DNA of 64,000 nt from NCBI RefSeq assembly GCF_044068625.1, contig NZ_JBIPKH010000002.1, positions 124,001-188,000 of the forward strand. The letters run 5' to 3'. The translations under genes and the position numbers were made by a program. Every line of letters starts with the position of its first letter. The stretch's first letter is position 1. Shown piece by piece: positions 9,362 to 17,641 of this stretch. Below the pieces are notes generated by a model, which saw only the letters and a list, made by a program, of their open reading frames with translations, searched no databases and was not told the DNA's origin. The stretch comes from Desulfurivibrio sp044068625. GTDB taxonomy: Bacteria > Desulfobacterota > Desulfobulbia > Desulfobulbales > Desulfurivibrionaceae.

Positions 9362-9391
9362 AGTGTAGTCTGCCGCCGGTGGCCCTGTCAA
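9362..9391 (-). promoter_or_regulatory. Probable sigma-70 promoter of pepF
   Basis: On the minus strand a perfect TTGACA (-35, bases 9391-9386) is followed after 18 bases by TACACT (-10, bases 9367-9362). Transcription would start near 9355, leaving a leader of about 45 bases before the GTG at 9311. It supports that start over longer ones, which would lie upstream of the promoter. Confidence 0.5.
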
Positions 9392-9413
9392 TCGGCTTTG
9401 GACCAAATTGTCG

Positions 9414-9442
9414 TTGCGCCGTTTGGCCAAGCGAGATATACA
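9414..9442 (+). promoter_or_regulatory. Possible sigma-70 promoter of parE-parC
   Basis: TTGCGC (9414-9419) and TATACA (9437-9442) are separated by 17 bases, giving a start near 9449 and a leader of about 60 bases. The -35 box is a modest match. It is back to back with the pepF promoter in the same 190-base gap. Confidence 0.35.
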
Positions 9443-9507
9443 GGGCAGTCGAAATCCGTCCTTGGTCGGCGTTTTGCCGATAACTCTGTGCCGTTTGGTT
9501 GCTTGCC

Positions 9508-11346
9508 ATGACCTCTTCTTCCATCGTTTACGATGAAAGTAAAATCAAAACCTTAAGTTCGCTGGAGCATATCCGGATGCGGCCGGGGATGTATATCGGC
9601 CGCCTGGGTAACGGCAGTCACCCCGATGACGGGATCTACATCCTGCTCAAGGAGGTGATCGACAACGGGGTGGATGAGTTTATCATGGGGGCCGGCCGGG
9701 AGATCGAGATCAACCTGGCCGCCGATGGTACGGTGACCGTAAGGGATTACGGGCGGGGGATTCCCCTGGGCAAGCTGGTGGAGTGCGTGTCGGTGATTAA
9801 CACCGGGGCCAAGTACAACACCGACGCCTTCCAGTTTTCGGTGGGTTTGAACGGGGTGGGGACCAAGGCGGTCAACGCCCTGTCGCGCTACTTTATGGTG
9901 ACCTCGTTTCGGGATGGCGAGTTTGCCCGGGCGGAGTTTGAGAATGGGGTCCTGGCCCGGGAGGAGAAAGGGCGGAGTGGAGAGCGCAACGGTACCCTGG
10001 TGACCTTTCACCCCGCCCCCGAGATGTTTCCCGATTACAGCTTCAACCGCGAGTTTATCCGTAAGCGGCTCAAACGCTATTCCTACCTCAACGCCGGTCT
10101 TAAACTTCATTTCGACGGCGAAACCTTTCATTCCGAAAACGGCCTGCTGGATCTGCTGGAGGTGGAAACCAGCGGCACCCAGCTTTACGAGCCGATCCAC
10201 CACCGGGACAAGACCATCGAGTTCGCCTTCTGCCATACCGAAGGCTATGGTGAGAGCTACTTCTCCTTTGTTAACGGAACGTACACCAATGAGGGGGGCA
10301 CCCACCTCTCCGCTTTCCGTGAAGGTCTGCTCAAGGGGGTCAACGAATTTGCCGGTAAGAAGTTCGACGGCGAGGATGTCCGCGAAGGGGTGGTGGGAGC
10401 GGTGGCGGTCAAGGTGCGGGAGCCGATCTTCGAGTCCCAGACCAAGAACAAACTGGGCAATGCCGATATCCGCGGCGAGATCGTCAACGCGGTGCGGGAG
10501 GCGGTGAGTGCTTTTCTCTATAAGCACACCGACCTGGCCGAAATTGTCATCGATAAGATCCAGCAGAGCGCCCGGATCAGGAAGGAGTTGCAGCATGTCC
10601 GCAAGGAGGCCAAGGCCAAGGCCCGCAAGGTGGCGCTCAAGATTCCCCAGCTCAAGGATTGCAAATATCATCCCGCCCCCGGCAAGCCCTCCCCCGAAGG
10701 CCGGGGCAATATGATCTTCCTGACCGAAGGCCAATCCGCCTCCGGTTCCATCGTCAGCTCCCGCGATCCCATGACCCAGGCGGTTTTTTCCCTGAAGGGC
10801 AAGCCGCTCAACGTTTACGGCCAGCCCATGGCCCTGCTCTATAAAAACGACGAGATGTACAGCATCATGCGGGCCCTGGACGTGGAAGAATCCATCGGCC
10901 GGCTGCGCTTCGACAAGATCATCATCGCCACCGACGCCGATGTTGACGGGCTCCATATCCGCAACCTGTTGTTGACCTTCTTCCTCCACTATTTCGAGTC
11001 CATGGTCAAGCGGGGTCATATCCATATCCTGGAAACTCCCATCTACCGGGTACGCAATAAAGAGGAGACCATCTACTGCTACAGCGATCGGGAGCGGAGC
11101 GAGGCGGAGAAGAAACTGGCCGGCCGGGGCAAGGTGCGGCGCCCGGTGGAGGTTACCCGCTTCAAGGGGCTGGGGGAGATCTCACCCAAAGAGTTCAAAC
11201 AGTTTATTGGCCCGGAAATGCGCCTGAAGCAGGTGGATATCGATACTTTGAGCGAAGTGCCCAAGGTGCTGGAGTTCTACATGGGCAAAAACACCCCCGC
11301 CCGGCGCGATTACATCATGTCGCACCTGGTGGTAACTCCGGCCTGA
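9508..11346 (+). CDS. parE: DNA topoisomerase IV subunit B (GyrB/ParE family)
   Basis: 612 residues from ATG 9508; a TTG three codons earlier is possible and neither start has a strong ribosome site. The ATPase part shows RMRPGMYIG, the Asn/Asp helix (IDNGVDEF), YGRGIPLG and GLNGVGTKAVNALS. The TOPRIM part has TEGQSASGSI near residue 405 and the metal site DADVDGLHIR. The EGQSA form and the short length without the GyrB insert favour ParE over GyrB. With ParC it relaxes and decatenates chromosomes. The partner gene begins 14 bases downstream. Confidence 0.88.
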   Translation: MTSSSIVYDESKIKTLSSLEHIRMRPGMYIGRLGNGSHPDDGIYILLKEVIDNGVDEFIMGAGREIEINLAADGTVTVRDYGRGIPLGKLVECVSVINTGAKYNTDAFQFSVGLNGVGTKAVNALSRYFMVTSFRDGEFARAEFENGVLAREEKGRSGERNGTLVTFHPAPEMFPDYSFNREFIRKRLKRYSYLNAGLKLHFDGETFHSENGLLDLLEVETSGTQLYEPIHHRDKTIEFAFCHTEGYGESYFSFVNGTYTNEGGTHLSAFREGLLKGVNEFAGKKFDGEDVREGVVGAVAVKVREPIFESQTKNKLGNADIRGEIVNAVREAVSAFLYKHTDLAEIVIDKIQQSARIRKELQHVRKEAKAKARKVALKIPQLKDCKYHPAPGKPSPEGRGNMIFLTEGQSASGSIVSSRDPMTQAVFSLKGKPLNVYGQPMALLYKNDEMYSIMRALDVEESIGRLRFDKIIIATDADVDGLHIRNLLLTFFLHYFESMVKRGHIHILETPIYRVRNKEETIYCYSDRERSEAEKKLAGRGKVRRPVEVTRFKGLGEISPKEFKQFIGPEMRLKQVDIDTLSEVPKVLEFYMGKNTPARRDYIMSHLVVTPA

Positions 11347-11360
11347 CAGGCGCCGGGGAG

Positions 11361-13373
11361 ATGGATATGGAAACAGCAAAATACGGCGGTCTGCACCGGC
11401 TCTTTGATGAAAATTTTCTCGATTACACCTCCTATGTGATCCGGGAGCGGGCGATTCCCGATCTGGCCGACGGCCTGAAGCCGGTCCAGCGCCGGATCCT
11501 CCAGACCCTGCACAACATGGATGACGGTCGCTTTCACAAGGTGGCCGGGGTGGTGGGGGAGACCATGAAGCTCCACCCCCACGGCGACGCCTCCATCTTC
11601 GCCGCCCTGGTCAATTTGGCCAACAAGGGCTTTCTCATCGAGCGCCAGGGTAACTTCGGCAATATCTTCACCGGGGATTCCGCCTCCGCCGCCCGTTATA
11701 TCGAATGCCGGCTCTCTCCCCTGGCCCGGGAGGCCATGTTCAACAAGGACTTGACCGAGTTTGTCGATTCCTACGATGGTCGGCTGAAGGAGCCGGTCAG
11801 CCTGCCGGCCAAGCTGCCGCTGCTGCTGCTCCAGGGGGCGGAGGGGATCGCGGTGGGGATGGCCACCAAAATCATGCCCCACAACTTTGTCGAGTTGCTG
11901 GAGGCCCAGAAGAAGATCCTGCGGGAGGAGCCCTTTGCGGTTTATCCCGATTTTCCCCAGGGCGGCCTGCTGGACGTGAGCGGCTACGAGGATGGCAACG
12001 GGCGGCTGCGCTGCCGGGCCCGGATCGAGTCCAAGGATGACAAAACCATCATCATTCGGGATATCCCCTACGGCACCACCACCCAGAGCTTGATCGAGAG
12101 TATCGAAAAGGCGGTGCGGGCCGGCAAGTTCAAGATCCTCTCCATCGATGACTACACCGCCGAGGAGGTGGAGATCGAGATCAAGCTGGCCCGGGGGGCT
12201 CGGGCCGAGGATACCATCAAGGCCCTTTACGCCTTCACCGATTGCGAGATTCCCCTGAGCCCCAACCTGACGGTGATTCGCGAGACCACCCCGGCCGTTA
12301 TTTCGGTAAGTGAGGTGCTGCGGGAAAATACCCGACGCCTGCGCGAGCTGCTGGAGCGGGAGCTGCGGATCGAACTGGATCGCCTCAAGGAGCGGTTGCA
12401 GGCCCACCTGCTGGAGCGGATCTTTATTGAGGAGCGTCTTTATAAGCAGATCGAGGAGTGTCCCACCTATGAACTGGTGATCGCCGCCGTTGACCAGGCG
12501 CTGCAACCCTTTTGCCAGGATCTGGTCCGGCCGGTGACCCGGGAAGATATCGAACGCTTGCTGGAGATCAGGATCAAGCGGATCTCCCGATATGACATCG
12601 AGCGCAAGAAGAAGGAGATCAAGGCGGTGCGCCGGGAGATCGGCGAGGTGGAGGTCAGCCTTACCGATCTCACCGGTTTCACCATCCGTTACCTGGACGA
12701 TCTGCTGGGCCGTTACGGCCAGGACTACCCCCGCCGCACCGAACTGGCCACCTTCTCCGAGGTCCAGGCCCGGCAGGTGGCGCTGAGCAACCTCAGTGTC
12801 GGTTATGATCGGGAAAACGGCTTTCTGGGTGCCCAGGTCAAGGCCGGGGCCGAAAACACCCTGGCCTGTTCCGAGTATGACAAGCTGCTGCTGATCGATC
12901 GCAAAGGCTGGTACAAGGTGATCAATGTGCCGGAGAAGATCTTCATCGGCCATGATCTGCTCTGGTGGGGCAAGGTCACCGAAGGAATCATCTTCAATCT
13001 GGTTTACCGCGACGGCGGCCAGAACCTCTGTTACGTCAAGCGTTTCACCACCCCCAAATTCATCCTGGAGAAGGAGTATCGCCTCTTTGAAGAGCATCGC
13101 CGCTCGGAGATCCTGTTCTTGAAAACCGGCGAAGGGGTCAATATCCGGGCCTATCTTTCCCCCTCCCCCCGAACCCGTAAAAACCGGGAGATCTACCGGC
13201 TGGACGACTTCCTGCTCAAGGGGGTGGGTGCCATCGGCAAGCGTCTCTCGGTCCGGCCGGTGCGTCGGGTGGAGGAGGTGAGCGAGGCGGTGGCGGTCAA
13301 GGCCCTGGGGGCGGCGGTGGTGGAGGATGAAGAACCCTCACCCCAGGTGCCGCTGTTCGGCGACAAGAAGTAA
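11361..13373 (+). CDS. parC: DNA topoisomerase IV subunit A (GyrA/ParC family)
   Basis: 670 residues. The N-terminal breakage-reunion domain has YVIRERAIPDLADGLKPVQRR, HPHGDASI and the catalytic tyrosine in SAARYIECRLS (about residue 113). A long coiled-coil tower region (ENTRRLRELLERELRIEL) follows. The C-terminal part is short for ParC (often 740 residues or more) and I see no GyrA box (QRRGGKG), which supports decatenase rather than gyrase function. It forms a two-gene operon with parE, ended by a hairpin just downstream. Confidence 0.87.
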   Translation: MDMETAKYGGLHRLFDENFLDYTSYVIRERAIPDLADGLKPVQRRILQTLHNMDDGRFHKVAGVVGETMKLHPHGDASIFAALVNLANKGFLIERQGNFGNIFTGDSASAARYIECRLSPLAREAMFNKDLTEFVDSYDGRLKEPVSLPAKLPLLLLQGAEGIAVGMATKIMPHNFVELLEAQKKILREEPFAVYPDFPQGGLLDVSGYEDGNGRLRCRARIESKDDKTIIIRDIPYGTTTQSLIESIEKAVRAGKFKILSIDDYTAEEVEIEIKLARGARAEDTIKALYAFTDCEIPLSPNLTVIRETTPAVISVSEVLRENTRRLRELLERELRIELDRLKERLQAHLLERIFIEERLYKQIEECPTYELVIAAVDQALQPFCQDLVRPVTREDIERLLEIRIKRISRYDIERKKKEIKAVRREIGEVEVSLTDLTGFTIRYLDDLLGRYGQDYPRRTELATFSEVQARQVALSNLSVGYDRENGFLGAQVKAGAENTLACSEYDKLLLIDRKGWYKVINVPEKIFIGHDLLWWGKVTEGIIFNLVYRDGGQNLCYVKRFTTPKFILEKEYRLFEEHRRSEILFLKTGEGVNIRAYLSPSPRTRKNREIYRLDDFLLKGVGAIGKRLSVRPVRRVEEVSEAVAVKALGAAVVEDEEPSPQVPLFGDKK

Positions 13374-13406
13374 CCCCACCCCATTTAACCGGAACTCGCT
13401 TTCCGG

Positions 13407-13433
13407 AAAACCGAACCCAAAAGGTTCCGTTTT
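13407..13433 (+). terminator. Hairpin terminator after parC
   Basis: Arms AAAACCGAACC and GGTTCCGTTTT pair over 10 of 11 positions (one C-C mismatch) around a CAAAA loop, 34 bases after the parC stop. The right arm ends in T4 and is followed by a T-rich stretch. Confidence 0.55.
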
Positions 13434-13535
13434 CTGTACTTTTCTTGTCGGCCAAGCTGTGACAGGGCGAGGGTTTGTCCGTGTATCAGCTTGATATTGC
13501 AATTATTTTTTGGTCCCTGCTTCTTGTTTCGTTGC

Positions 13536-13551
13536 TGGCATGCAATTTGCT
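13536..13551 (+). promoter_or_regulatory. Sigma-54 promoter of the PEP-CTERM gene
   Basis: The 16 bases TGGCATGCAATTTGCT match the RpoN consensus TGGCACG-N4-TTGCW with one change; GG and GC are exactly 10 bases apart. The start would be near 13562, about 45 bases before the ATG at 13607. Sigma-54 with PrsK/PrsR-type regulators is known to drive PEP-CTERM genes in exopolysaccharide-forming bacteria (established for some Proteobacteria). No activator gene is visible here. Confidence 0.7.
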
Positions 13552-13606
13552 GACTTTTGCGTTGCGCGGCACAAGCTATGATGAAACCGAAAAAAGGGGG
13601 GCACCG

Positions 13607-14281
13607 ATGAGAAGGATCTTTGGTTGGTTGTTGCTGGCGATATTTTTAATTCCATCCTGGTCCATGGCCGCGCCAGTCGCGGAAGTGGACCTGAAGATGT
13701 CCTACTCTTCGCCCACCGGCAAAGTAACCTTTCCCGGGCCGGTTACCGGGACTTATTATCTCGACTATGACGCTGAACTGACCTGGGACGGCACGACCCA
13801 TAGCCTGGAGATCTTCTGTGTTGAGAATGTCCCCGGTACCACTGCAAACGTTCCCTATCAACTCTATACCCTGGATTCATTGGGCGATATCGGCCTCGAT
13901 TCCGAGAAATACCTGACCGCCGCCTGGATCGCGGAACAGTATTACGACCAACCCGACAATCAGGATTACTGGAAAGCCATGGCCCAGATCGCCATCTGGG
14001 AGGTCATTTTTGATTTTGGCTCCGCCTCCGGCCTGGACGTTACCACCGGGAGTTTCCGCTCCCACACCTACACCCAAGCCCCCCAGGCGATCCTTGCCGG
14101 CTTGCCGGCGTCAATTCCCAGCAGTTCGCTGTGGCTGCTGGCGGTAAACCCCGATTTCCAGAACTATCTGGTGAGAAACCCCGCCCCGGTTCCCGAACCG
14201 GCCAGCATGCTGCTTTTTGCCACCGGCCTGGCCGGATTGGCCGGCTTCCGGCGGCGGCAGCGGCGGCTGCCCACAAGCTGA
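13607..14281 (+). CDS. PEP-CTERM surface protein with a probable Cys-Gln thioester domain
   Basis: 224 residues from ATG 13607, preferred to an in-frame GTG at 13475 because an AGGGGGG ribosome site precedes it and the sigma-54 promoter lies between the two. Residues 1-22 are a signal peptide (cleavage near SMAAP). The end has the exosortase sorting signal: VPEPAS, a hydrophobic segment and an Arg-rich tail. The mature part has one cysteine, Cys71 in IFCVEN, and Gln127 in MAQIAIWEV. This pairing of [YFL]C with Q-x-A-I-W matches the motifs of internal-thioester (TQXA) adhesin domains of Gram-positive surface proteins. The thioester is inferred from motif only. No exosortase gene is in the window. 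Confidence 0.75.
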   Translation: MRRIFGWLLLAIFLIPSWSMAAPVAEVDLKMSYSSPTGKVTFPGPVTGTYYLDYDAELTWDGTTHSLEIFCVENVPGTTANVPYQLYTLDSLGDIGLDSEKYLTAAWIAEQYYDQPDNQDYWKAMAQIAIWEVIFDFGSASGLDVTTGSFRSHTYTQAPQAILAGLPASIPSSSLWLLAVNPDFQNYLVRNPAPVPEPASMLLFATGLAGLAGFRRRQRRLPTS

Positions 14282-14355
14282 TCCGGCTCCCCACCAGGGC
14301 CGACAGCGGCTATTCCACCACAATGCAGCAGCGCGGCTTTTTCTCCTCCACATTT

Positions 14356-14397
14356 CTACTGACCCGCTTGTCCGGATCCGGACAAGCGGGTCAGTAG
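14356..14397. repeat. Perfect 42-bp palindrome with no loop
   Basis: The left arm begins CTACTGACCCGC and the right arm is its exact complement; all 21 pairs match, with GGATCC at the centre. It sits between the convergent PEP-CTERM and cyclophilin genes in a 261-base gap that otherwise holds nothing I can name. Neither side has a T-run, so it is not a classical intrinsic terminator. It could act as a factor-aided bidirectional terminator, a protein-binding site or the remains of a mobile repeat. Confidence 0.9.
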
Positions 14398-14542
14398 GTT
14401 CATGGAAACGTCCCGGTAATCCTCGCAGAGACCGGCAAGCTGTAGAACCGCTTATCCCGCCAGTTGGACTAAACTATTTCCGGCGCCCGTATAATGGCCA
14501 CCGGAATGGCGATCCTGGGGGTTATCCCACCGGGGAAAGGTG

Positions 14543-15124
14543 TTACTCCTTCTCGTAGGCCTTTTGAATCACGATATCCTTAGCCGGAACATCCTGGAAA
14601 AACCCTTTGCTGGTGGTGGGCTGGGCGGCGATGGCGTCCACCACCTCCATCCCCCTGACCACCCGGCCGAAGACCGCGTAGCCGTACATGTTGGGGCTTT
14701 TGCCCCGGTGATCCAGGGCCTTGTTGTCGGTGAGGTTGATGAAAAACTGGCTGGTGGCACTGTCCACCACGCCGGTGCGGGCCATGGAGAGGGTGCCGCG
14801 CAGATTGTCGAGGCCGTTGTCCGCCTCGTTCTTGATCGGTCCCCGGGTGGGACGTTGCTCCATCCCCGGGGCCATTCCCCCGCCCTGGATCACAAAACCG
14901 GGGATCACCCGATGGAAGATCAGGCCGTCATAGAAGCCATCCCGGACATACTGGCGGAAGTTGGCCGCCGAGAGTGGGGCCTTGTCGTCGAACAGCTCGA
15001 TTTCAAGTTCGCCCAGAGTGGTTTCAAATACCACATTGGCCCGGGAATGTTCCTGGGCGGCAACACTTTTTCCGGTCATTGAGAGCGTCAGGCAGAAGAG
15101 GGCGGCGAGTAACAGCAGTTTCAT
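14543..15124 (-). CDS. Secreted cyclophilin-type peptidyl-prolyl isomerase
   Basis: 193 residues from ATG 15124, which has AAGGAGA just before it. Residues 1-23 are a signal peptide (ending near SVAAQ), so the enzyme acts in the periplasm, helping envelope proteins fold. The cyclophilin domain shows IFHRVIPGFVIQGG (catalytic Arg), GTLSMART and SQFFINLTDN. It resembles E. coli PpiA/PpiB in length. It converges on the PEP-CTERM gene across the 42-bp palindrome and diverges from the glucosaminidase gene. Confidence 0.9.
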   Translation of the reverse strand: MKLLLLAALFCLTLSMTGKSVAAQEHSRANVVFETTLGELEIELFDDKAPLSAANFRQYVRDGFYDGLIFHRVIPGFVIQGGGMAPGMEQRPTRGPIKNEADNGLDNLRGTLSMARTGVVDSATSQFFINLTDNKALDHRGKSPNMYGYAVFGRVVRGMEVVDAIAAQPTTSKGFFQDVPAKDIVIQKAYEKE

Positions 15125-15213
15125 TTTTTTCTCCTTTTGGGTTGGCTGAACCCTTTTGCGGGGGGTTCGATTATATGGTATGCTTAAAAGGTTTGTTTTT
15201 AGAAAATTTACCC

Positions 15214-15260
15214 AGATCCACAGATCCACAGATCCACAGATCCACAGATCCACAGATCCA
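15214..15260. repeat. 8-bp tandem repeat AGATCCAC, 5.9 copies
   Basis: Five full copies of AGATCCAC and a sixth missing its last base run without a mismatch. The array lies 16 bases before the glucosaminidase ATG and 90 bases upstream of the cyclophilin start. The unit is not a multiple of three and the array is outside both genes as called. Slipped-strand copy changes would alter leader length or promoter spacing. Confidence 0.95.
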
Positions 15261-15276
15261 TGGGGAGTGCCTATTG

Positions 15277-16257
15277 ATGGTGAATTTGGAAAAATTAACA
15301 CAAACCAACCACGAGCGCCATTACTTCGGCTTGAGTTCCGTGGACCCGGGCATGACCCGCCTGGTGACCGGGTTGGGGCTGGCTTTGGTGCTGACCCTGA
15401 TTATTAACCTGAAACCCCTGGCGGCGGATGCTCCCCTGGCGGCCATCAACGGTACCCAGGTGCGTTTGATCGAAGTGGACGATGCCGCTTCCCTGGTGAG
15501 GACCCTCCAACACTTGGGCCTCTGGGAACTGGATGGCCGGGAGCGCTTACCGGCGGTGGTTTTCAGCTCTTTCCCCAACGACATTGGCAGACTGCGGGTC
15601 GAGACCCGCAAACGGGTTTTTTTGCACTCCCTGGCCCCCATTGCCGTGGTGGCTTTGGCCGAGGTGGAACAGGAACGGGCCACGCTGCTCCAGATCATCG
15701 GCCGGATGGATCTGCGGGAGTGCTCCCTGGAACAGCTGCTTGATGGGTCGGTGGATCATCGTCAGTGTGGGATCAGCCGCGCCGAGGCGGATTTTTTGGA
15801 GGAGTTGAGTTCCAAATATCGCAGCGAGCAACTTGATGTTTTGCTCAAGCGGGTCAATCCGGTGCCCATCAGCCTGATCCTGGCCCAGGCGGCCCTGGAA
15901 TCCTCCTGGGGAGCCTCTCGTTTTTCCCTTGAGGGCAACAATATTTTCGGCATCTGGACCTGGGGGGAGCATGGGATGGTTCCCGCCAACCGCCCCGCGG
16001 GCATGACCCACCGGGTGGCGGTTTATGATTCCCTGCTCGACGCGGTACGCTCCTACCTGCTGATGCTCAACCGGGTAACGGCCTATCGAACCCTGCGGGA
16101 TATCCGGATGGAAAGCATGAACTCCCTGGCCTTGATCAACGGCCTGCGCTACTACTCCGAAAAACGGGACGCCTATGTTGATGATCTGCGCATCCTGATC
16201 CTGGCCAATGAGTTGCAGCGTTATGATAATTTGAAGATTTCTCCCATAGCCCGGTGA
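15277..16257 (+). CDS. Bax-like membrane-anchored glucosaminidase
   Basis: 326 residues from ATG 15277 (GGGGAG about ten bases upstream). A membrane segment at about 27-46 (LVTGLGLALVLTLIINL) anchors the protein with its bulk in the periplasm. The C-terminal half is a glucosaminidase domain: LILAQAALESSWGASRF (catalytic Glu about residue 208), GNNIFGIWTW, and a YDSLLDAVRSYLLMLN helix. The family (E. coli Bax, FlgJ C-terminus) cuts the glycan strands of peptidoglycan. A polysaccharide deacetylase gene follows after 88 bases on the same strand, so joint work on wall glycan or exopolysaccharide is possible. Confidence 0.85.
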   Translation: MVNLEKLTQTNHERHYFGLSSVDPGMTRLVTGLGLALVLTLIINLKPLAADAPLAAINGTQVRLIEVDDAASLVRTLQHLGLWELDGRERLPAVVFSSFPNDIGRLRVETRKRVFLHSLAPIAVVALAEVEQERATLLQIIGRMDLRECSLEQLLDGSVDHRQCGISRAEADFLEELSSKYRSEQLDVLLKRVNPVPISLILAQAALESSWGASRFSLEGNNIFGIWTWGEHGMVPANRPAGMTHRVAVYDSLLDAVRSYLLMLNRVTAYRTLRDIRMESMNSLALINGLRYYSEKRDAYVDDLRILILANELQRYDNLKISPIAR

Positions 16258-16345
16258 TGGTCGGAACGAAATGACCGGTCATGCTGGGGTTGCCGACCAC
16301 TCTGAATCCCTGAAATAACTGTCCACTCAATCCGGAGGATCAGCG

Positions 16346-17413
16346 ATGGCTGTGCGAATCTGTTTGTCCGTTGTCTGGTTACTGTTTCTGCTCCTGCTTT
16401 CTCCTTTGCCGACCACCGCCGGCGGCGGTCGGGGTGATGCCACCATTTTCATCTATCATCACTTCGGAGATGATCGTTATCCCACCACCAATGTGGGGAT
16501 GGCGGAATTCAAGGAACAGATGGCCTACCTGGCCGCCCATGACTATGCGGTAATTCCCCTCTCGGAACTGGTGGAGATGCTGGCCTCCCCCACCCCATTG
16601 CCTGCCAAAACCGTGGTGATCACCATCGATGACGGCTATCGCACCACCTACAGCGAGGCTTGGCCGGTGTTGCGGGAGTACGGTTTTCCGTTCACCGTTT
16701 TTCTTTACGTGGAGGGTCTGGAAAGGCGTTACTCCAATTACCTGACCTGGGAACAGGTGGCGGAGATGGCCGCCGCCGGGGTCGATTTTCAGGACCACAG
16801 CTACTCCCACCACCGCTTGGCCGATTGGCCCAGGGGGATGACGGAGGATCGGTACCGGGCCTGGATCCGGGATGATCTGGTCAAGGGGGCGGAGATTCTG
16901 GAGCGGCGCCTGGGGCAGCGGCCCCGCTTTTTTGCCATTCCCTATGGCGAATATAACCATATCGTGCTGGATGAGGCCCAAAAACTGGGCTATGAGGCGG
17001 TGTTTACCCAGGACGCCGGTTCGGTCAGTGACGATACCGACCTGATGATGATCTCCCGGGAGCCGATCCTGGGCACCAACTGGTCCACCCTGGAACATTT
17101 TATCCAGGTGCTGGAGCGGGTTGATCTGCCCTTTACCGAAATGACCCCGGGGTTGACCCCCCTGGGAGAAAACCCGCCGCCCCGGATCGGGGCCCGCCTG
17201 CTCTACCCGGAACGTTATCGGCCTGGGAGTTTCGGGATCTTCGTCAGTGAGCTGGGTTGGCGCCAGGCCACCCTGGAGGGTGATCTGGTCTATATCGACA
17301 ATGACACCGCACTGACCCGCCGGATCAACCGGGTGATGATCAGCGCCCGGGAGCAAGGGACCGGCCGCACGGCCCTGAGATTCTGGATGCTGACCCAGCC
17401 CCCCGGGGAATAG
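16346..17413 (+). CDS. Secreted polysaccharide deacetylase (NodB/PgaB-like)
   Basis: 355 residues with a good GGAGG site and a signal peptide (about 1-27). The NodB fold shows IYHHF near the start, TIDDGYRTT (Asp pair near residue 95), DHSYSHHRL (metal His site, about 150) and FAIPYGEYN. The arrangement with an early YHHF motif is that of the PgaB/IcaB group, which de-N-acetylates poly-N-acetylglucosamine outside the cytoplasm. A C-terminal stretch (about 275-355) may be a small added domain. The substrate could equally be peptidoglycan, given the glucosaminidase upstream. Confidence 0.82.
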   Translation: MAVRICLSVVWLLFLLLLSPLPTTAGGGRGDATIFIYHHFGDDRYPTTNVGMAEFKEQMAYLAAHDYAVIPLSELVEMLASPTPLPAKTVVITIDDGYRTTYSEAWPVLREYGFPFTVFLYVEGLERRYSNYLTWEQVAEMAAAGVDFQDHSYSHHRLADWPRGMTEDRYRAWIRDDLVKGAEILERRLGQRPRFFAIPYGEYNHIVLDEAQKLGYEAVFTQDAGSVSDDTDLMMISREPILGTNWSTLEHFIQVLERVDLPFTEMTPGLTPLGENPPPRIGARLLYPERYRPGSFGIFVSELGWRQATLEGDLVYIDNDTALTRRINRVMISAREQGTGRTALRFWMLTQPPGE

Positions 17414-17641
17414 GTTTTGACATCACTTGGTAAAGAGGGTATTTCTGGACCCGTTTGTTCAGGACTCCAGCCGATACCGGGGTCTGATGGGAGTTTTCCA
17501 CACATAACATTTGTCGGCGTCGCAATAAAAGCCGCGCCGCCGCCGGGGAGCGTTTTTTAACTACTTGTTTTCGCGTTACCGACCAATGCGTTTGGCCGGT
17601 TTTCGCGAGGTCATCACATTTGCTGGTATGAGGAAAAATAG

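Noticed and set aside
9314..9524. Longer N-terminus for the M3 peptidase
   Set aside because: It covers a TTGACA promoter and has no family-like sequence; GTG 9311 has GGAGAA before it.
11310..13097. Long minus-strand frame opposite parC
   Set aside because: It is antisense to an unambiguous ParC and has the same Gly/His/Gln-rich bias as other shadow frames.
13475..13606. Extended N-terminus of the PEP-CTERM protein
   Set aside because: The sigma-54 promoter lies within this stretch, and the ATG at 13607 has a strong ribosome site and a standard signal peptide.
14356..14397. Classical intrinsic terminator
   Set aside because: No T-run follows on either strand and there is no loop.
15214..15260. 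CRISPR array
   Set aside because: Units are 8 bp with no spacers, and no cas genes are present.
15181..15270. Peptide repeat reading STDPQIH
   Set aside because: It is a translation of the 8-bp DNA repeat; there is no start or domain that makes it a protein feature.
17540..17560. Terminator after the deacetylase
   Set aside because: A T6 run is present but the GC stem before it pairs poorly.
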